A stretch of 64,000 nucleotides of DNA. Origin: Bacteroidales bacterium (GTDB lineage Bacteria > Bacteroidota > Bacteroidia > Bacteroidales > F082). A program made the translations under genes and the position numbers. Shown here one piece after another: positions 1 through 8,730 of the stretch. Every line of letters begins with the position of its first letter. Position 1 is the stretch's first letter. The stretch lies in the NCBI GenBank assembly GCA_900769945.1, contig CAAGIO010000024.1:36999-100998 (forward strand), read 5' to 3'. Below the pieces are notes generated by a model, which saw nothing but the letters and a program-made list of their open reading frames with translations, searched no databases and had not been told where the DNA came from.

Positions 1-1
1 A

Positions 2-1663
2 AATGATAACTCTTTATCTTTCAGCCTTCAAGGGACTTCAGATGTTGACGATGTGAAGTCGGTGAAGATTTATTCAACTGGGACATCGCCTGTGTTCGAT
101 AACCGCGACCTTCAAAATGCTGTACTCTTGGCAGATGTTGAACCTTCGTTAAATGTCACTGATTGTCAAATCAATGCGGAGATTGTCTCCGGGGTGAACT
201 ATCTGTGGATTACGGTAGAGATGGCTGATGACGCTACAGAAGGCAACGTCATCGATGCGGAATTGTATTCTGTCTCTACTCCCTCTCAGACTTTCGAGAT
301 AGTGAACCCTTCTCCTTCGGGCGATAGGGAGATAATTCTTGCCCACACCTTGCTGTTTCAACCGGGTGACTATAACTCCACTAATTATAGGATACCGGGC
401 GTGATCACCGCGAAGGACGGTTCAATAGTCGCTGTCACCGACAAACGTAAGTATAATCAAGGTGACTTGCCGGAAGATATTGATATCGTGTGTAGAAGAA
501 GTACCGATGGCGGTCATACTTGGAGCGAACCCTATACTATTGCACAAGGTACTGGGTATAACCATGGCTTCGGTGACTGCGTGCTCGCTTGGACTAACGA
601 TGATAACGGCTTGATAGCGGGGTTCGTCGGTGGGGTAGGACTGTGGAACTCAACGCCATCAAATCCTATACGCTCTTATATAGCAAGGAGTTACGATAAT
701 GGTCAGACATGGACCGAGCCGGAAGACATCACTGATTTTATCTTTGGCTCCAACTGTGTCGTGCCTGAACATAGAACATGGCGTGCCTCGTTCTTCGGCT
801 CCGGCAATGGCTTGATTACCTCAACTGGTCGCATTATGTTTGTCGCAGCTATCCGTGAGACAACGGCACAGTCTCTTAGCAACTATGCGGTCTATTCCGA
901 TGATAATGGCATAACGTGGCATGTGTCAGGTCGCGCATCAGTGTCGGGTGATGAGGCAAAGGTTACGGAACTTGTTGATGGAAGAATACTTATGAGTATC
1001 CGCCATAATGGTAAGAGATGGTATAATATTTCCAATGACGGAGGTGAGACATGGCAGAGCTCTACTTCAACATGGAACGATATCACCGCTCCGGCATGCA
1101 ATGGCGATATGATTCGTTATACATCTGTTAACCAAGGCTTTAATAAAAACAGGCTGCTTCACTCAGTGCCTTTCGGCTCTTCCCGCACCGATGTCTCTGT
1201 CTATATCAGTTATGATGAGGGCGAGACTTGGCCTGTAAGGAAATGTATAGTGCCATATAGCTCGGCATACTCATCGCTTTGCGTCCTTCCCGACGGGACC
1301 ATTGGTCTTTATGTGGAAGAGGAATATCCTGGGAACTCCGGCTATTCGACAGTGTTCTACAACTTCTCCCTCGAATGGCTGACAGATGGTGCCGACTCCC
1401 TCGACCCAACCTTTATAGCGGAAAATGAGCAGCAACGGCCATCAATAGATGTCTATCCTGTTCCGGCAACTTCTTGCATCGTCTTCAATGAGGCCGTAAA
1501 GAATGTTGAAATATTTGATGTCACTGGGGAACTCGTTATTTATAAGCAGATAGCAGCGACAGAGAAGCCGTTTGTTGATGTGTCAGAACTTGACAAAGGG
1601 CTTTATTTTGTGGTGTGTGTTGATGCTAATGGAGTGTTGAGAAATGGAAGATTTATAAAATAA
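2..1663 (+). CDS. Exo-alpha-sialidase (BNR repeat) with T9SS sorting domain, 5' truncated
   Basis: The reading frame is open from base 2 with no stop or convincing start, so the N-terminus lies outside the window; a GTG at 53 is only an internal codon. The product would release terminal sialic acids from glycoconjugates outside the cell. The YRIPG motif (about 386-400) carries the first arginine of the sialidase triad. Five Asp-box motifs (S-x-D-x-G-x-T-W type) follow: RRSTDGGHTW, ARSYDNGQTW, YSDDNGITW, NISNDGGETW and YISYDEGETW. Upstream of YRIPG lies a beta-rich sialidase N-terminal domain. From about 1440 the protein has a T9SS type A sorting domain (DVYPVPATSCIVF, then VEIFDVTGELV and DKGLYFVV, ending FIK). 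It probably acts as a secreted or surface-attached scavenging enzyme. Family assignment is firm; sialic-acid specificity is inferred from family. Confidence 0.92.
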   Translation, partial: NDNSLSFSLQGTSDVDDVKSVKIYSTGTSPVFDNRDLQNAVLLADVEPSLNVTDCQINAEIVSGVNYLWITVEMADDATEGNVIDAELYSVSTPSQTFEIVNPSPSGDREIILAHTLLFQPGDYNSTNYRIPGVITAKDGSIVAVTDKRKYNQGDLPEDIDIVCRRSTDGGHTWSEPYTIAQGTGYNHGFGDCVLAWTNDDNGLIAGFVGGVGLWNSTPSNPIRSYIARSYDNGQTWTEPEDITDFIFGSNCVVPEHRTWRASFFGSGNGLITSTGRIMFVAAIRETTAQSLSNYAVYSDDNGITWHVSGRASVSGDEAKVTELVDGRILMSIRHNGKRWYNISNDGGETWQSSTSTWNDITAPACNGDMIRYTSVNQGFNKNRLLHSVPFGSSRTDVSVYISYDEGETWPVRKCIVPYSSAYSSLCVLPDGTIGLYVEEEYPGNSGYSTVFYNFSLEWLTDGADSLDPTFIAENEQQRPSIDVYPVPATSCIVFNEAVKNVEIFDVTGELVIYKQIAATEKPFVDVSELDKGLYFVVCVDANGVLRNGRFIK

Positions 1664-2022
1664 TCACACAGTGCTTCTGCTTACAAAAAATCTTGGAAGC
1701 AGAAACATATTCGTTCTCTTGGAATAAATACATAAGAAAATGTGGCTGAATCAGAGATTTCAATGCCGCATGAGGTTCTACCTTACAGACGATAAGCTTC
1801 AGAAGTATTGCGTTTTCGTCAGAAAAGGATTGATATGCTGTTCTTCTATGCTCGGTATTATGACCGCTCAAACAAGGATGGCTCATGTTGTCAAGGAAGA
1901 AGACAATGTAAAACCTATGATTGAAAATTAAAATAAAAAAGTATATTCTTATCGAAATTAATTGTAATTTTGTAAAACTTTTTTGAATCATAATTTATTA
2001 AAAATATTTAAATAAAACTGAT
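1664..2022. other. Intergenic region upstream of tnaA
   Basis: This 359-base AT-rich gap separates the sialidase from tryptophanase. An imperfect 3' hairpin (TTCTGCTT at 1675-1682 with AAGCAGAA at 1697-1704) follows the sialidase but has no T-run. Short open frames exist on both strands (plus 1740-1931, minus 1653-1991), but neither resembles a family I know and neither has a good start context. The only clear functional element is the -7 box for tnaA at 1965-1972. Confidence 0.5.
1965..1972 (+). promoter_or_regulatory. Bacteroidota -7 box for tnaA
   Basis: TAATTTTG matches the Bacteroidota -7 consensus TAnnTTTG and lies 50 bases before the tnaA start, in an AT-rich stretch. No convincing -33 TTG was found at the expected distance. 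Confidence 0.6.
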
Positions 2023-3399
2023 ATGGAATTACCATTTGCAGAATCATGGAAGATTAAGATGGTTGAGGCCATCCACAAAAGCACACGCGAGGAACGCGAA
2101 CAATGGATTAAGGAAGCACATTACAATGTTTTCCAGTTAAAAGCCGATCAGGTATATATCGACTGTATTACAGACTCTGGAACAGGTGCGATGTCGGATC
2201 GTCAGTGGTCAGCAATGATGCTTGGTGATGAGAGCTACGCTGGTGCACGCTCTTTCTACAAGATGAAGGATATGATTACCAAGCTGACTGGTTTTGAATA
2301 CGTATTGCCAACACATCAGGGTCGTGCTGCAGAGAATGTTGTCTTCTCAGCATTAGTCCATGCTGGCGACTATGTTCCGGGTAACTCACATTTCGATACA
2401 ACAAAGGGTCATATCGAGTCACGTAAGGCTCATGCTATCGACTGCACTGTTGATGAGGCAAAGAACACCCAGCTTGAGGTTCCTTTCAAAGGCAATGTTG
2501 ATGTTAAGAAACTCGAAGCATGCTTGGCAGAACATAAAGATGTCATCCCATTCATCATTGTTACCATCACCAATAACACAGCTGGTGGTCAGCCTGTATC
2601 AATGCAGAACCTCCGCGAGGTGAGAGCCGTCGCTGACAAATATGGAAAGAAAGTGATCTTTGACTCTGCCCGTTTTGCCGAAAACGCTTATTTCATCAAG
2701 ATGCGTGAAGAGGGTTATGCAGATAAGACTATCAAGGAGATTGTTAAGGAAATGTTCTCATACGCTGATGGTATGACAATGTCTTCAAAGAAAGACGCTA
2801 TCGTCAATATGGGTGGTTTCTTCGCTACAAATGTACAGGAATGGTATGATGCAGCAAAGATTAACGGTATCTGTTTCGAGGGCTACCTCACATACGGTGG
2901 TATGAATGGCCGCGATATGGAGGCTCTCGCTGTTGGTCTTGATGAGAATACAGAGTTCGACAACCTTGATACCCGTATCCGCCAAGTGCAGTACCTCGCA
3001 TCAAAACTCGATGAGTACGGCATCCCTTACCAACGCCCTGTCGGTGGCCACGCTATCTTCGTTGATGCTGACAAGGTCTTAACAAACGTCCCGAAAGAAG
3101 AGTTCCCAGCTCAAGCCCTTACAGTGGAACTTTATCTTGAAGCCGGTATTCGTGGTTGCGAGATTGGCTACCTCCTCGCTGACCGTGACCCTGAGACACG
3201 TGAGAACCGCTTCGGTGGTAACGACTTTGTCCGCCTCTGCGTGCCACGCCGCGTCTATACCAATAACCACATGGACGTCATCGCCGCCGCTCTGAAAAAC
3301 GTTTATGATAGAAGAGACAGCATCAAACACGGTGTGAAAATAGTTTGGGAAGCACCTATTATGCGCCACTTCACAGTTCAACTCGAACCAATAAAATAA
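2023..3399 (+). CDS. tnaA: Tryptophanase (tryptophan indole-lyase)
   Basis: A PLP enzyme that splits L-tryptophan into indole, pyruvate and ammonia in the cytoplasm; it supports amino-acid fermentation and indole release. The 458-residue length is normal. The N-terminus MELPFAESWKIKMVE is the Bacteroides type. The PLP lysine is in MSSKKD (K257), the substrate loop in THQGRAAEN, and DSARFAENAYFIK is conserved. Tryptophanase and tyrosine phenol-lyase are close paralogs. At the position of phenol-lyase Arg381, which holds the phenol hydroxyl, this protein has Ile381 (CEIG), and DTTKGH also fits tryptophanase. The gene has its own promoter and is followed by a hairpin terminator, so it is probably monocistronic. 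Confidence 0.96.
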   Translation: MELPFAESWKIKMVEAIHKSTREEREQWIKEAHYNVFQLKADQVYIDCITDSGTGAMSDRQWSAMMLGDESYAGARSFYKMKDMITKLTGFEYVLPTHQGRAAENVVFSALVHAGDYVPGNSHFDTTKGHIESRKAHAIDCTVDEAKNTQLEVPFKGNVDVKKLEACLAEHKDVIPFIIVTITNNTAGGQPVSMQNLREVRAVADKYGKKVIFDSARFAENAYFIKMREEGYADKTIKEIVKEMFSYADGMTMSSKKDAIVNMGGFFATNVQEWYDAAKINGICFEGYLTYGGMNGRDMEALAVGLDENTEFDNLDTRIRQVQYLASKLDEYGIPYQRPVGGHAIFVDADKVLTNVPKEEFPAQALTVELYLEAGIRGCEIGYLLADRDPETRENRFGGNDFVRLCVPRRVYTNNHMDVIAAALKNVYDRRDSIKHGVKIVWEAPIMRHFTVQLEPIK

Positions 3400-3417
3400 T
3401 TTTAGTTTGATTTTAGT

Positions 3418-3450
3418 AAAGAGCAGAGTATTCCTCCGCTCTTTACTCTT
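3418..3450 (+). terminator. Terminator after tnaA
   Basis: AAAGAGC (3418-3424) pairs with GCTCTTT (3438-3444); an inner GAG/CTC extends the stem past one mismatch, with loop TATTC. A modest T-rich tail (ACTCTTTTC) follows. Its position argues that the next gene starts at the later ATG. Confidence 0.7.
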
Positions 3451-3457
3451 TTCTGAA

Positions 3458-4006
3458 ATGATTATCAATATCCTCTTTATTCTCTCGCTTACTTTCTGCA
3501 TCGAAGTGGCATCAACAGCCTTCAATGCCGACCCCGATGCGTCGTGGGGTAAAAACTTCTTCCTCGTAATGTCTCTGTCCCTCGGCCAAGGCATTATGTA
3601 TATTCTCGGACACCTCCTCGGAAATACTTTTATGCACCTCTTCGAGAATATCTCAAAGATTATTGTCCTTGTCTTGTGTTTCATGATTGCCTTTAGAATG
3701 GTTCTCGATACTTTGAAAATTAAAAATGGTAAGAACCTTCTTCTTGTCTTTAAAAAGAAACAACTTGTTTTACTTGCTATAGCATTGGGTATCAACACGT
3801 TTATCGCGGGGCTGATGTATAATGAACCCTTCCTCCCTCTGTTTGGCAACCTGACTCCACTGTTCCTCGTCGCTTCATCGCTTCTTTGGGGCATCATAGG
3901 TATCTCAACAAAATTCTCAACAGTGAAACTGCTGGTTAATAGCCTCGTGAATTTTCTCGCAGCAGCCTCTGTGCTTCTAACCGGTATTCTCTCTATCTTG
4001 TCCTGA
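3458..4006 (+). CDS. Divergent MntP-like (DUF204) integral membrane protein
   Basis: A 182-residue hydrophobic protein with about six membrane segments. Its plan resembles the MntP manganese-efflux family: TM1, a SLSLGQGIMYILGHLLG segment like the MntP TM2 FGxFQ region, a charged loop, then a second half beginning LAIALGINTFIAG, as in MntP TM4. The acidic residues that define MntP in TM1 and TM4 (D-A-F-A-V-S type) are changed here: TM1 has IEVAS and TM4 has GINTF. Metal export is therefore uncertain. I chose ATG 3458 over the upstream TTG at 3407 because the longer form would be translated through the tnaA terminator. A related membrane exporter with another substrate is possible. Confidence 0.55.
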   Translation: MIINILFILSLTFCIEVASTAFNADPDASWGKNFFLVMSLSLGQGIMYILGHLLGNTFMHLFENISKIIVLVLCFMIAFRMVLDTLKIKNGKNLLLVFKKKQLVLLAIALGINTFIAGLMYNEPFLPLFGNLTPLFLVASSLLWGIIGISTKFSTVKLLVNSLVNFLAAASVLLTGILSILS

Positions 4007-4087
4007 TACAACTGACTCACTTTCTGATGTAATTGATATTTGTTGATTATCAATTATTTATAGTGCTGTTTTTTCCTTGGCTCAAAC

Positions 4088-4119
4088 TTGTTCCTATATT
4101 ATTTTTTTGCTTATATTTG
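4088..4119 (+). promoter_or_regulatory. Promoter of endonuclease I gene
   Basis: TATATTTG at 4112-4119 matches the -7 consensus, and TTG at 4088-4090 lies 21 bases upstream as a -33 element. The coding start is 54 bases downstream. Confidence 0.7.
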
Positions 4120-4172
4120 CATTCTGAAAATCAAAAAAATACAAATATTAGTTAATAAATATTCTTCTGGAA

Positions 4173-5225
4173 ATGATGAGATTGACTCTTCTATTCATTC
4201 TGTTGAGCCTGACTTGCGTGTTAAGCGCACAGCCCCAAGGTTATTATGACAACGCTCAAGGCAAGGTTGGAAACGACTTGAAAATCGCTCTTCATAATAT
4301 TATCAAGAACGATGACCATGTGTCATACAAAGAACTGCTATCGGCCTATCAAAGAACTGACAAAAAACCTGATGGCACTGTGTGGGATATTTATTCTGAT
4401 GTCCCGAATGGCAACCCGCCTTATGTGTATAATTTTTCAGATAACTGCGGAAACTATCAGGGAGAAGGCGACTGTTATAATAGGGAGCACCTGTGGGCAC
4501 AGTCTTGGACTAACGATGACGCCTATCATAAGACTGATATTCATCATGTTTTACCTACCGATGGCTATGTTAATGGTCGTCGTGGCAATTACCCGTTCGG
4601 AGAAGTGGGGAATGCGGAGTGGACTTCAAAAAATGGTGGAAAACTTGGCTCTTGCTCCACTTCGGGTTATAATGGAAAGGTGTTTGAACCTATTGATGAA
4701 TATAAAGGCGATGTCGCAAGAGCTTTGATGTATGTCAGCGTTAGGTACTATGGCGAAGACGGTAGCTGGAAATCAACAGATATGACAAATAAATCTGTGA
4801 TAAAGGACTGGGCTATAGAGATGCTTCTGAGATGGCATGAGGAAGACCCCGTTGACCAGAAGGAAATAGATAGAAATGATGAGGCCTTCCTCGTTCAGAA
4901 CAACAGGAACCCCTTTGTTGATTACCCGGAATTCGCACCTATGATATGGGATCCTCAATGGGACGGCATCGAGAATCCTGAAGAAATGACCGTCTATGTC
5001 ACCGTCTGGCCAAACCCCGCAAGCTCTATTATCAATGTTAAAGGTGATGGTGTCGAAGATGTATTTGTATATAACTCAATGGGTTATCTCGTGATGTCAA
5101 TAGTTGTCCCCGATAGTGATTCTTATACTAAAATAGACGCAAGCTCATTAGATAGCGGGATTTATTTCTTAAATATTGTCTCTTCAAATGGTAACTCTGT
5201 GTTGAAGAAAGTTGTTGTTCAGTAG
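4173..5225 (+). CDS. Secreted endonuclease I family protein with T9SS sorting domain
   Basis: A 350-residue exported nuclease predicted to cut DNA or RNA outside the cell for nutrient scavenging. A signal peptide (MMRLTLLFILLSLTCVLSAQ) is followed by the endonuclease I domain (about 22-260) with its diagnostic motifs: NREHLWAQSW (His106) and DIHHVLPTDGYVNGRRGNYPFGEV-like core (His124-His125, Asn134, Asn139). This is the beta-beta-alpha metal fold of E. coli EndA and Vibrio Dns. From about residue 280 a T9SS type A domain follows (VYVTVWPNPASSIINV, VFVYNSMGYLV, DSGIYFLNI, ending VVVQ). ATG 4173 and 4176 are adjacent; either may be used. It is 6 bases from queD and may be co-transcribed with it. 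Confidence 0.92.
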   Translation: MMRLTLLFILLSLTCVLSAQPQGYYDNAQGKVGNDLKIALHNIIKNDDHVSYKELLSAYQRTDKKPDGTVWDIYSDVPNGNPPYVYNFSDNCGNYQGEGDCYNREHLWAQSWTNDDAYHKTDIHHVLPTDGYVNGRRGNYPFGEVGNAEWTSKNGGKLGSCSTSGYNGKVFEPIDEYKGDVARALMYVSVRYYGEDGSWKSTDMTNKSVIKDWAIEMLLRWHEEDPVDQKEIDRNDEAFLVQNNRNPFVDYPEFAPMIWDPQWDGIENPEEMTVYVTVWPNPASSIINVKGDGVEDVFVYNSMGYLVMSIVVPDSDSYTKIDASSLDSGIYFLNIVSSNGNSVLKKVVVQ

Positions 5226-5231
5226 AGAAAG

Positions 5232-5666
5232 ATGTATTATCTAACAAAGAATTTCAGGTTTGAGGCCGCCCACGCACTCGTTGGATATGATGGTAAATGC
5301 CGCAATATCCACGGGCATTCATACGAACTGCAGGTGACCGTGAAAGGCTTGCCTATCAATGATGAAAATAATCCGAAGAATGGTATGGTTATTGACTTTC
5401 ATGAACTTAAGGGTATAGTGAATGAAGAAATTGTGAATAGACTTGACCATTCTTTCATCGTTGGGGATAATATGCCCGATGATTTTGTGAATATTGTTGA
5501 GTGCAATTTTGACAAGGTGGTGCGGGTCCCATATCAGCCTACGACGGAGAATATGTTGAATGATTTCGCTGGCAGGATAAAGAACAAACTGCCTCAGAAT
5601 GTTTCATTATATAGTGTCAGATTACAGGAAACGCGAGACAGCTTCGCAGAATGGAGGGAGGAATGA
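5232..5666 (+). CDS. queD: 6-carboxytetrahydropterin synthase / 6-pyruvoyl-tetrahydropterin synthase family
   Basis: A small T-fold enzyme (144 residues) that converts dihydroneopterin triphosphate to 6-carboxy-tetrahydropterin, the second step of queuosine/preQ0 synthesis. Zinc ligands are visible as His14 (FEAAHAL) and His27/His29 (CRNIHGHSY), with catalytic Cys23 in the QueD-type spacing before HGH. DHSF, PTTEN and the terminal ETRDSFAEW are further conserved motifs. The stop codon overlaps the ABC-F start (ATGA), indicating translational coupling. No other queuosine genes are in the window, so the QueD role is chosen over pterin synthesis from the CxxxHGH motif. Confidence 0.87.
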   Translation: MYYLTKNFRFEAAHALVGYDGKCRNIHGHSYELQVTVKGLPINDENNPKNGMVIDFHELKGIVNEEIVNRLDHSFIVGDNMPDDFVNIVECNFDKVVRVPYQPTTENMLNDFAGRIKNKLPQNVSLYSVRLQETRDSFAEWREE

Positions 5667-7576
5667 TTTCAATACAGAACCTTAGCATGCACTTCACGGG
5701 GCAGGACTTGTTTACAGATATTAACTTCTTGATACGTGAGAAAGATAGGATAGGCCTCGTCGGGAAAAATGGTGCCGGAAAAACTACTTTGATAAGGATG
5801 ATTGCGGGCTTGGAGCAACCAACGCATGGCTCTGTAGTGATGTCTGATGATGTCACTGTCGGCTACCTCCCTCAAGAGATGAACATTTATTCTTCCAAGT
5901 CGGTGCTTGAAGAGACAATGACGGCGTTTGAGGAAGTGCATCGTCTTGAAGATGAGATTGTTAAGATTCAAGACGAGCTGTCGAACCGTGAAGATTATGA
6001 AAGTGCGGCATACCAGAGACTGTGTGATAAGTTGAGTTACCTCAACGAACGTCTCGTTCTTATGGGCGGACATTCGGCTGAAGGTGAGGCCGAACGGATA
6101 CTTGTAGGTCTCGGCTTTGATCATGAGGATATGTCTCGCATGATGAGCGAGTTCAGCAACGGCTGGCAGATGCGTGTGGAGCTTGCCAAGATATTGCTCC
6201 GAAAACCAAGCCTCCTTCTTCTCGATGAGCCAACAAACCATCTTGATATTGAGTCTATACAATGGTTGGAAGGATACCTCAAAAATTATTATGGCGCTAT
6301 TTTCATGGTCTCGCACGACCGTGCCTTCCTCGACCATATTACAATCAGGACAATAGAGATTTCTGGAGCTAAAATATATGATTACAAATGCTCCTACTCT
6401 GAGTTCGTCGAACGCCGCGAGGAAAGAATTGATTTACAGAAAGCTGCTTACGATAACCAACAGCGTGAGATAAAGGAAATAGAATCCTTCATCGAACGAT
6501 TCAGATATAAGGCTACCAAAGCGAAACAGGTTCAGTCGCGAGTGAAACAGCTCGAGAAAATGAATATCGTTGAAATCGATGACAGGGATAAGTCGGTGAT
6601 GCACTTTAAGTTCCCACCCGCCCCTCATTCTGGAAAAGTGACCTTGGATATAAATAATGTCTCAAAATCTTACGGTGATAAGATAATACTTGAGAATATT
6701 AAACTACTTATTCCGAGAGGTGAGAAGATTGCTTTTGTCGGCCGTAATGGAGAAGGAAAATCTACACTGTCGAAAATTATTGCCGGCGTTATTGATTATG
6801 ACGGTGAAGTGAAACTCGGACATGAGGTGAAGATAGGCTATTATGCTCAAAATCAACAGGATATGCTTGACCCCGAAAAGACCGTCTTCGAGACACTTGA
6901 CGATGTCGCTGTCGGTGAGATGCGTGTCAAGGTGAAGTCGTTGTTAGGTGCCTTCCTTTTCAGTGGTGAGACAATCGATAAGAAAGTCAAGGTGCTGTCG
7001 GGCGGAGAGAAGGCTCGCCTTTCTTTGGCAAAGATGCTCCTCTTTCCTACAAATTTGCTCGTGCTCGACGAACCTACTAACCATCTCGATATGCTCTCAA
7101 AGGATATCTTAAAGTCTGCGCTTCTACAGTTCGACGGCACGCTCATTGTCGTCTCGCACGACCGTGACTTCCTTCAAGGACTGACAACAAAGGTGTATGA
7201 GTTCAAAAAACCTCATATTAAAGAGTATATTGGTGATATTTATGATTTCCTTGAGGCAAAAAGGATAAAAGAGCTTGATGAACTGAATAAGAAACAGGGT
7301 ACCCGCCAAGAATCAGTGTCCGTGTCCCAAAATAGGATTGATTATGAAGCGAAGAAGAAAGAAGACCGCGAGAAGAAACGTGTGGAGAAAGAGATAAAGA
7401 TGCTGGAGGACAAGATTGATGCCTTGGAGAAAGAACTCGCACATCTTGATGAGATAATGGCTAATCCGTCAGCTTATCAAGATGTGCAGGTTAATGATGA
7501 TTTCTATTGGGCGTACGGCAAGAAAAAAGAAGAGTTGCAATACCTTATCGACAAATGGGGTGAGGTTGCGATGTGA
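5663..7576 (+). CDS. ABC-F family ATPase (YheS/Uup-like)
   Basis: A soluble protein of 637 residues with two ATP-binding domains and no membrane domain, as in ABC-F ribosome-associated factors. The first domain has Walker A GKNGAGKTTL (34-43), signature FSNGWQMR and LLLLDEPTNHLD. The second has GRNGEGKSTL, LSGGEKARLSLAKML and LLVLDEPTNHLD. A charged linker lies between them and a Lys/Glu-rich coiled coil (about 560-637) ends the protein. The FSNGWQMR signature is most like the YheS/YdiF branch, so a housekeeping translation factor is likelier than antibiotic resistance. Start ATG 5663 is preferred over ATG 5651: it sits behind GGAGGGAGG and overlaps the queD stop by four bases. The last 32 bases overlap the convergent acyltransferase gene. 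Confidence 0.9.
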   Translation: MISIQNLSMHFTGQDLFTDINFLIREKDRIGLVGKNGAGKTTLIRMIAGLEQPTHGSVVMSDDVTVGYLPQEMNIYSSKSVLEETMTAFEEVHRLEDEIVKIQDELSNREDYESAAYQRLCDKLSYLNERLVLMGGHSAEGEAERILVGLGFDHEDMSRMMSEFSNGWQMRVELAKILLRKPSLLLLDEPTNHLDIESIQWLEGYLKNYYGAIFMVSHDRAFLDHITIRTIEISGAKIYDYKCSYSEFVERREERIDLQKAAYDNQQREIKEIESFIERFRYKATKAKQVQSRVKQLEKMNIVEIDDRDKSVMHFKFPPAPHSGKVTLDINNVSKSYGDKIILENIKLLIPRGEKIAFVGRNGEGKSTLSKIIAGVIDYDGEVKLGHEVKIGYYAQNQQDMLDPEKTVFETLDDVAVGEMRVKVKSLLGAFLFSGETIDKKVKVLSGGEKARLSLAKMLLFPTNLLVLDEPTNHLDMLSKDILKSALLQFDGTLIVVSHDRDFLQGLTTKVYEFKKPHIKEYIGDIYDFLEAKRIKELDELNKKQGTRQESVSVSQNRIDYEAKKKEDREKKRVEKEIKMLEDKIDALEKELAHLDEIMANPSAYQDVQVNDDFYWAYGKKKEELQYLIDKWGEVAM

Positions 7577-8711
7577 CGTTTGAAACGGGAATGGCGTAGA
7601 TGCCTAACAAAATCTCTGTGAATCTTGGCTCAGCCTCGTTCCCAAGCTCGTCTAATAACTTGGAGAATATCTTGTCTGTATATGCCTTAAAAGTGTCTTT
7701 CTGCTTGTCGTTATAATGGCTTTTAAATGTTGAAGTGCCTGATAACCAATCGTATGCAATGAAGTTGTTTGAAAATAGCCTGTAGTTGCTATATATCCTG
7801 TTGTCAATGATTTCTGACACGGCTTGAACCACCTCTCTCTTGTCTGCACCTTGGTATTCCTTCAAGTCATCGGCAGTGATTGTCGGACAAATCGCAATGT
7901 TCATTGTACCTTTCTTCTTCATAATGCCGGAGATGATGCTGTCCATATCTTCAAAAGGATTCTTGGTATAAACACCGTCTCTTTCTTTGATGTATGATTC
8001 GCGGGCCTTCAGCATGGCGCATGGCTCATATTCGTATGAAGTGGAGACAGGTGTGATGTTTAATTCTGCGAGATTGCTAACCATGTCTTTCCGGTCGCCT
8101 GAAAGAGAGAACATTGTTATCAGCCCATGGTCAGTCTTGTCATTCCCGTCTTTTGTTCGACCATCGCGCTGCGCAATCCATACGGACTTTTTGTCTCTGA
8201 TGAGGTATCTGATGTAGTCGGAAAGATGTTGGGAGTTGTATGCGAACTCACGGAAGTTTTTTGAGCGTTCCACTTTGAACATCTTATTTGTCTTACTGAA
8301 AACGTTGATGAGGTCGCTCATAATAAGGTTGCTCCCGAATGCGATGTTGCATGTGTCAAGATTGTTGTTAAGCATGCACATCTGTAACACAAAGGCGTCA
8401 AGGGTGATGTCGCGGTGATTTGCAGTAAAGAGATAGGCATTCTCTTTCTTTATGTTTTCAAAGCCTTGACAATCAAGGTGTTGTATGGTGTTGCTTATTA
8501 TCCAGTTAACAAATCTCGTCATCACGTTTCTCTGAAACTCATCAACGGTTTTAATATTTCCGATAAGGTTTTTCAAATCCTCGTGAGTTGCATCTGGAAC
8601 AATAAATCTAAACATATTTAGCGATGACTCATCGTTCAACATGTATTCCATTGCTTCAGGAATCTCATCATCGTTATATGATCTTATGTCTTCGAATTGT
8701 GATAGTGTCAT
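7545..8711 (-). CDS. PlsC-like acyltransferase (Bacteroidota family)
   Basis: A 388-residue protein of the glycerol-3-phosphate/lysophosphatidate acyltransferase superfamily. The motif TANHRDITLDAF has the histidine and aspartate of the acyltransferase active site, and AQRDGRTKDGND and NITPVS follow as further conserved blocks. No membrane segment is obvious. It resembles the Bacteroides 1-acyl-glycerol-3-phosphate acyltransferase-like proteins that begin MTLSxFEDIRxY, which is why I place the start at 8711 rather than the upstream ATG at 8741. It is downstream of sppA on the same strand, 19 bases away, and its 3' end overlaps the convergent abcF gene by 32 bases. The acyl acceptor is not known. 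Confidence 0.75.
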   Translation of the reverse strand: MTLSQFEDIRSYNDDEIPEAMEYMLNDESSLNMFRFIVPDATHEDLKNLIGNIKTVDEFQRNVMTRFVNWIISNTIQHLDCQGFENIKKENAYLFTANHRDITLDAFVLQMCMLNNNLDTCNIAFGSNLIMSDLINVFSKTNKMFKVERSKNFREFAYNSQHLSDYIRYLIRDKKSVWIAQRDGRTKDGNDKTDHGLITMFSLSGDRKDMVSNLAELNITPVSTSYEYEPCAMLKARESYIKERDGVYTKNPFEDMDSIISGIMKKKGTMNIAICPTITADDLKEYQGADKREVVQAVSEIIDNRIYSNYRLFSNNFIAYDWLSGTSTFKSHYNDKQKDTFKAYTDKIFSKLLDELGNEAEPRFTEILLGIYAIPVSNVTSQPHPICR

Positions 8712-8730
8712 ATTACTAAGATATGTGTTA

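Noticed and set aside
1653..1991. Open frame on the minus strand (112 codons) and a 63-codon frame on the plus strand between sialidase and tnaA
   Set aside because: Neither matches a family I know. The composition is like the surrounding AT-rich spacer, and the minus frame runs across the tnaA -7 box and the sialidase stop. It could be a degraded remnant, but I cannot support a gene. The plus frame is not a TnaC-like leader because it ends before the promoter.
2023..3399. Tyrosine phenol-lyase as an alternative identity for the tnaA-like gene
   Set aside because: Residue 381 is Ile (CEIG), whereas phenol-lyase needs Arg there to hold the phenol hydroxyl; overall sequence is also the Bacteroides tryptophanase type.
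3079..4053. Long minus-strand open frame (324 codons) opposite the tnaA 3' end and the MntP-like gene
   Set aside because: It is antisense to a firmly identified gene and crosses its terminator; the translated sequence is low-complexity Lys/Arg/Ile-rich and resembles no family.
5669..6337. Minus-strand open frame (222 codons) inside the ABC-F gene
   Set aside because: It mirrors the conserved first ATPase domain in the opposite strand and has no family features.
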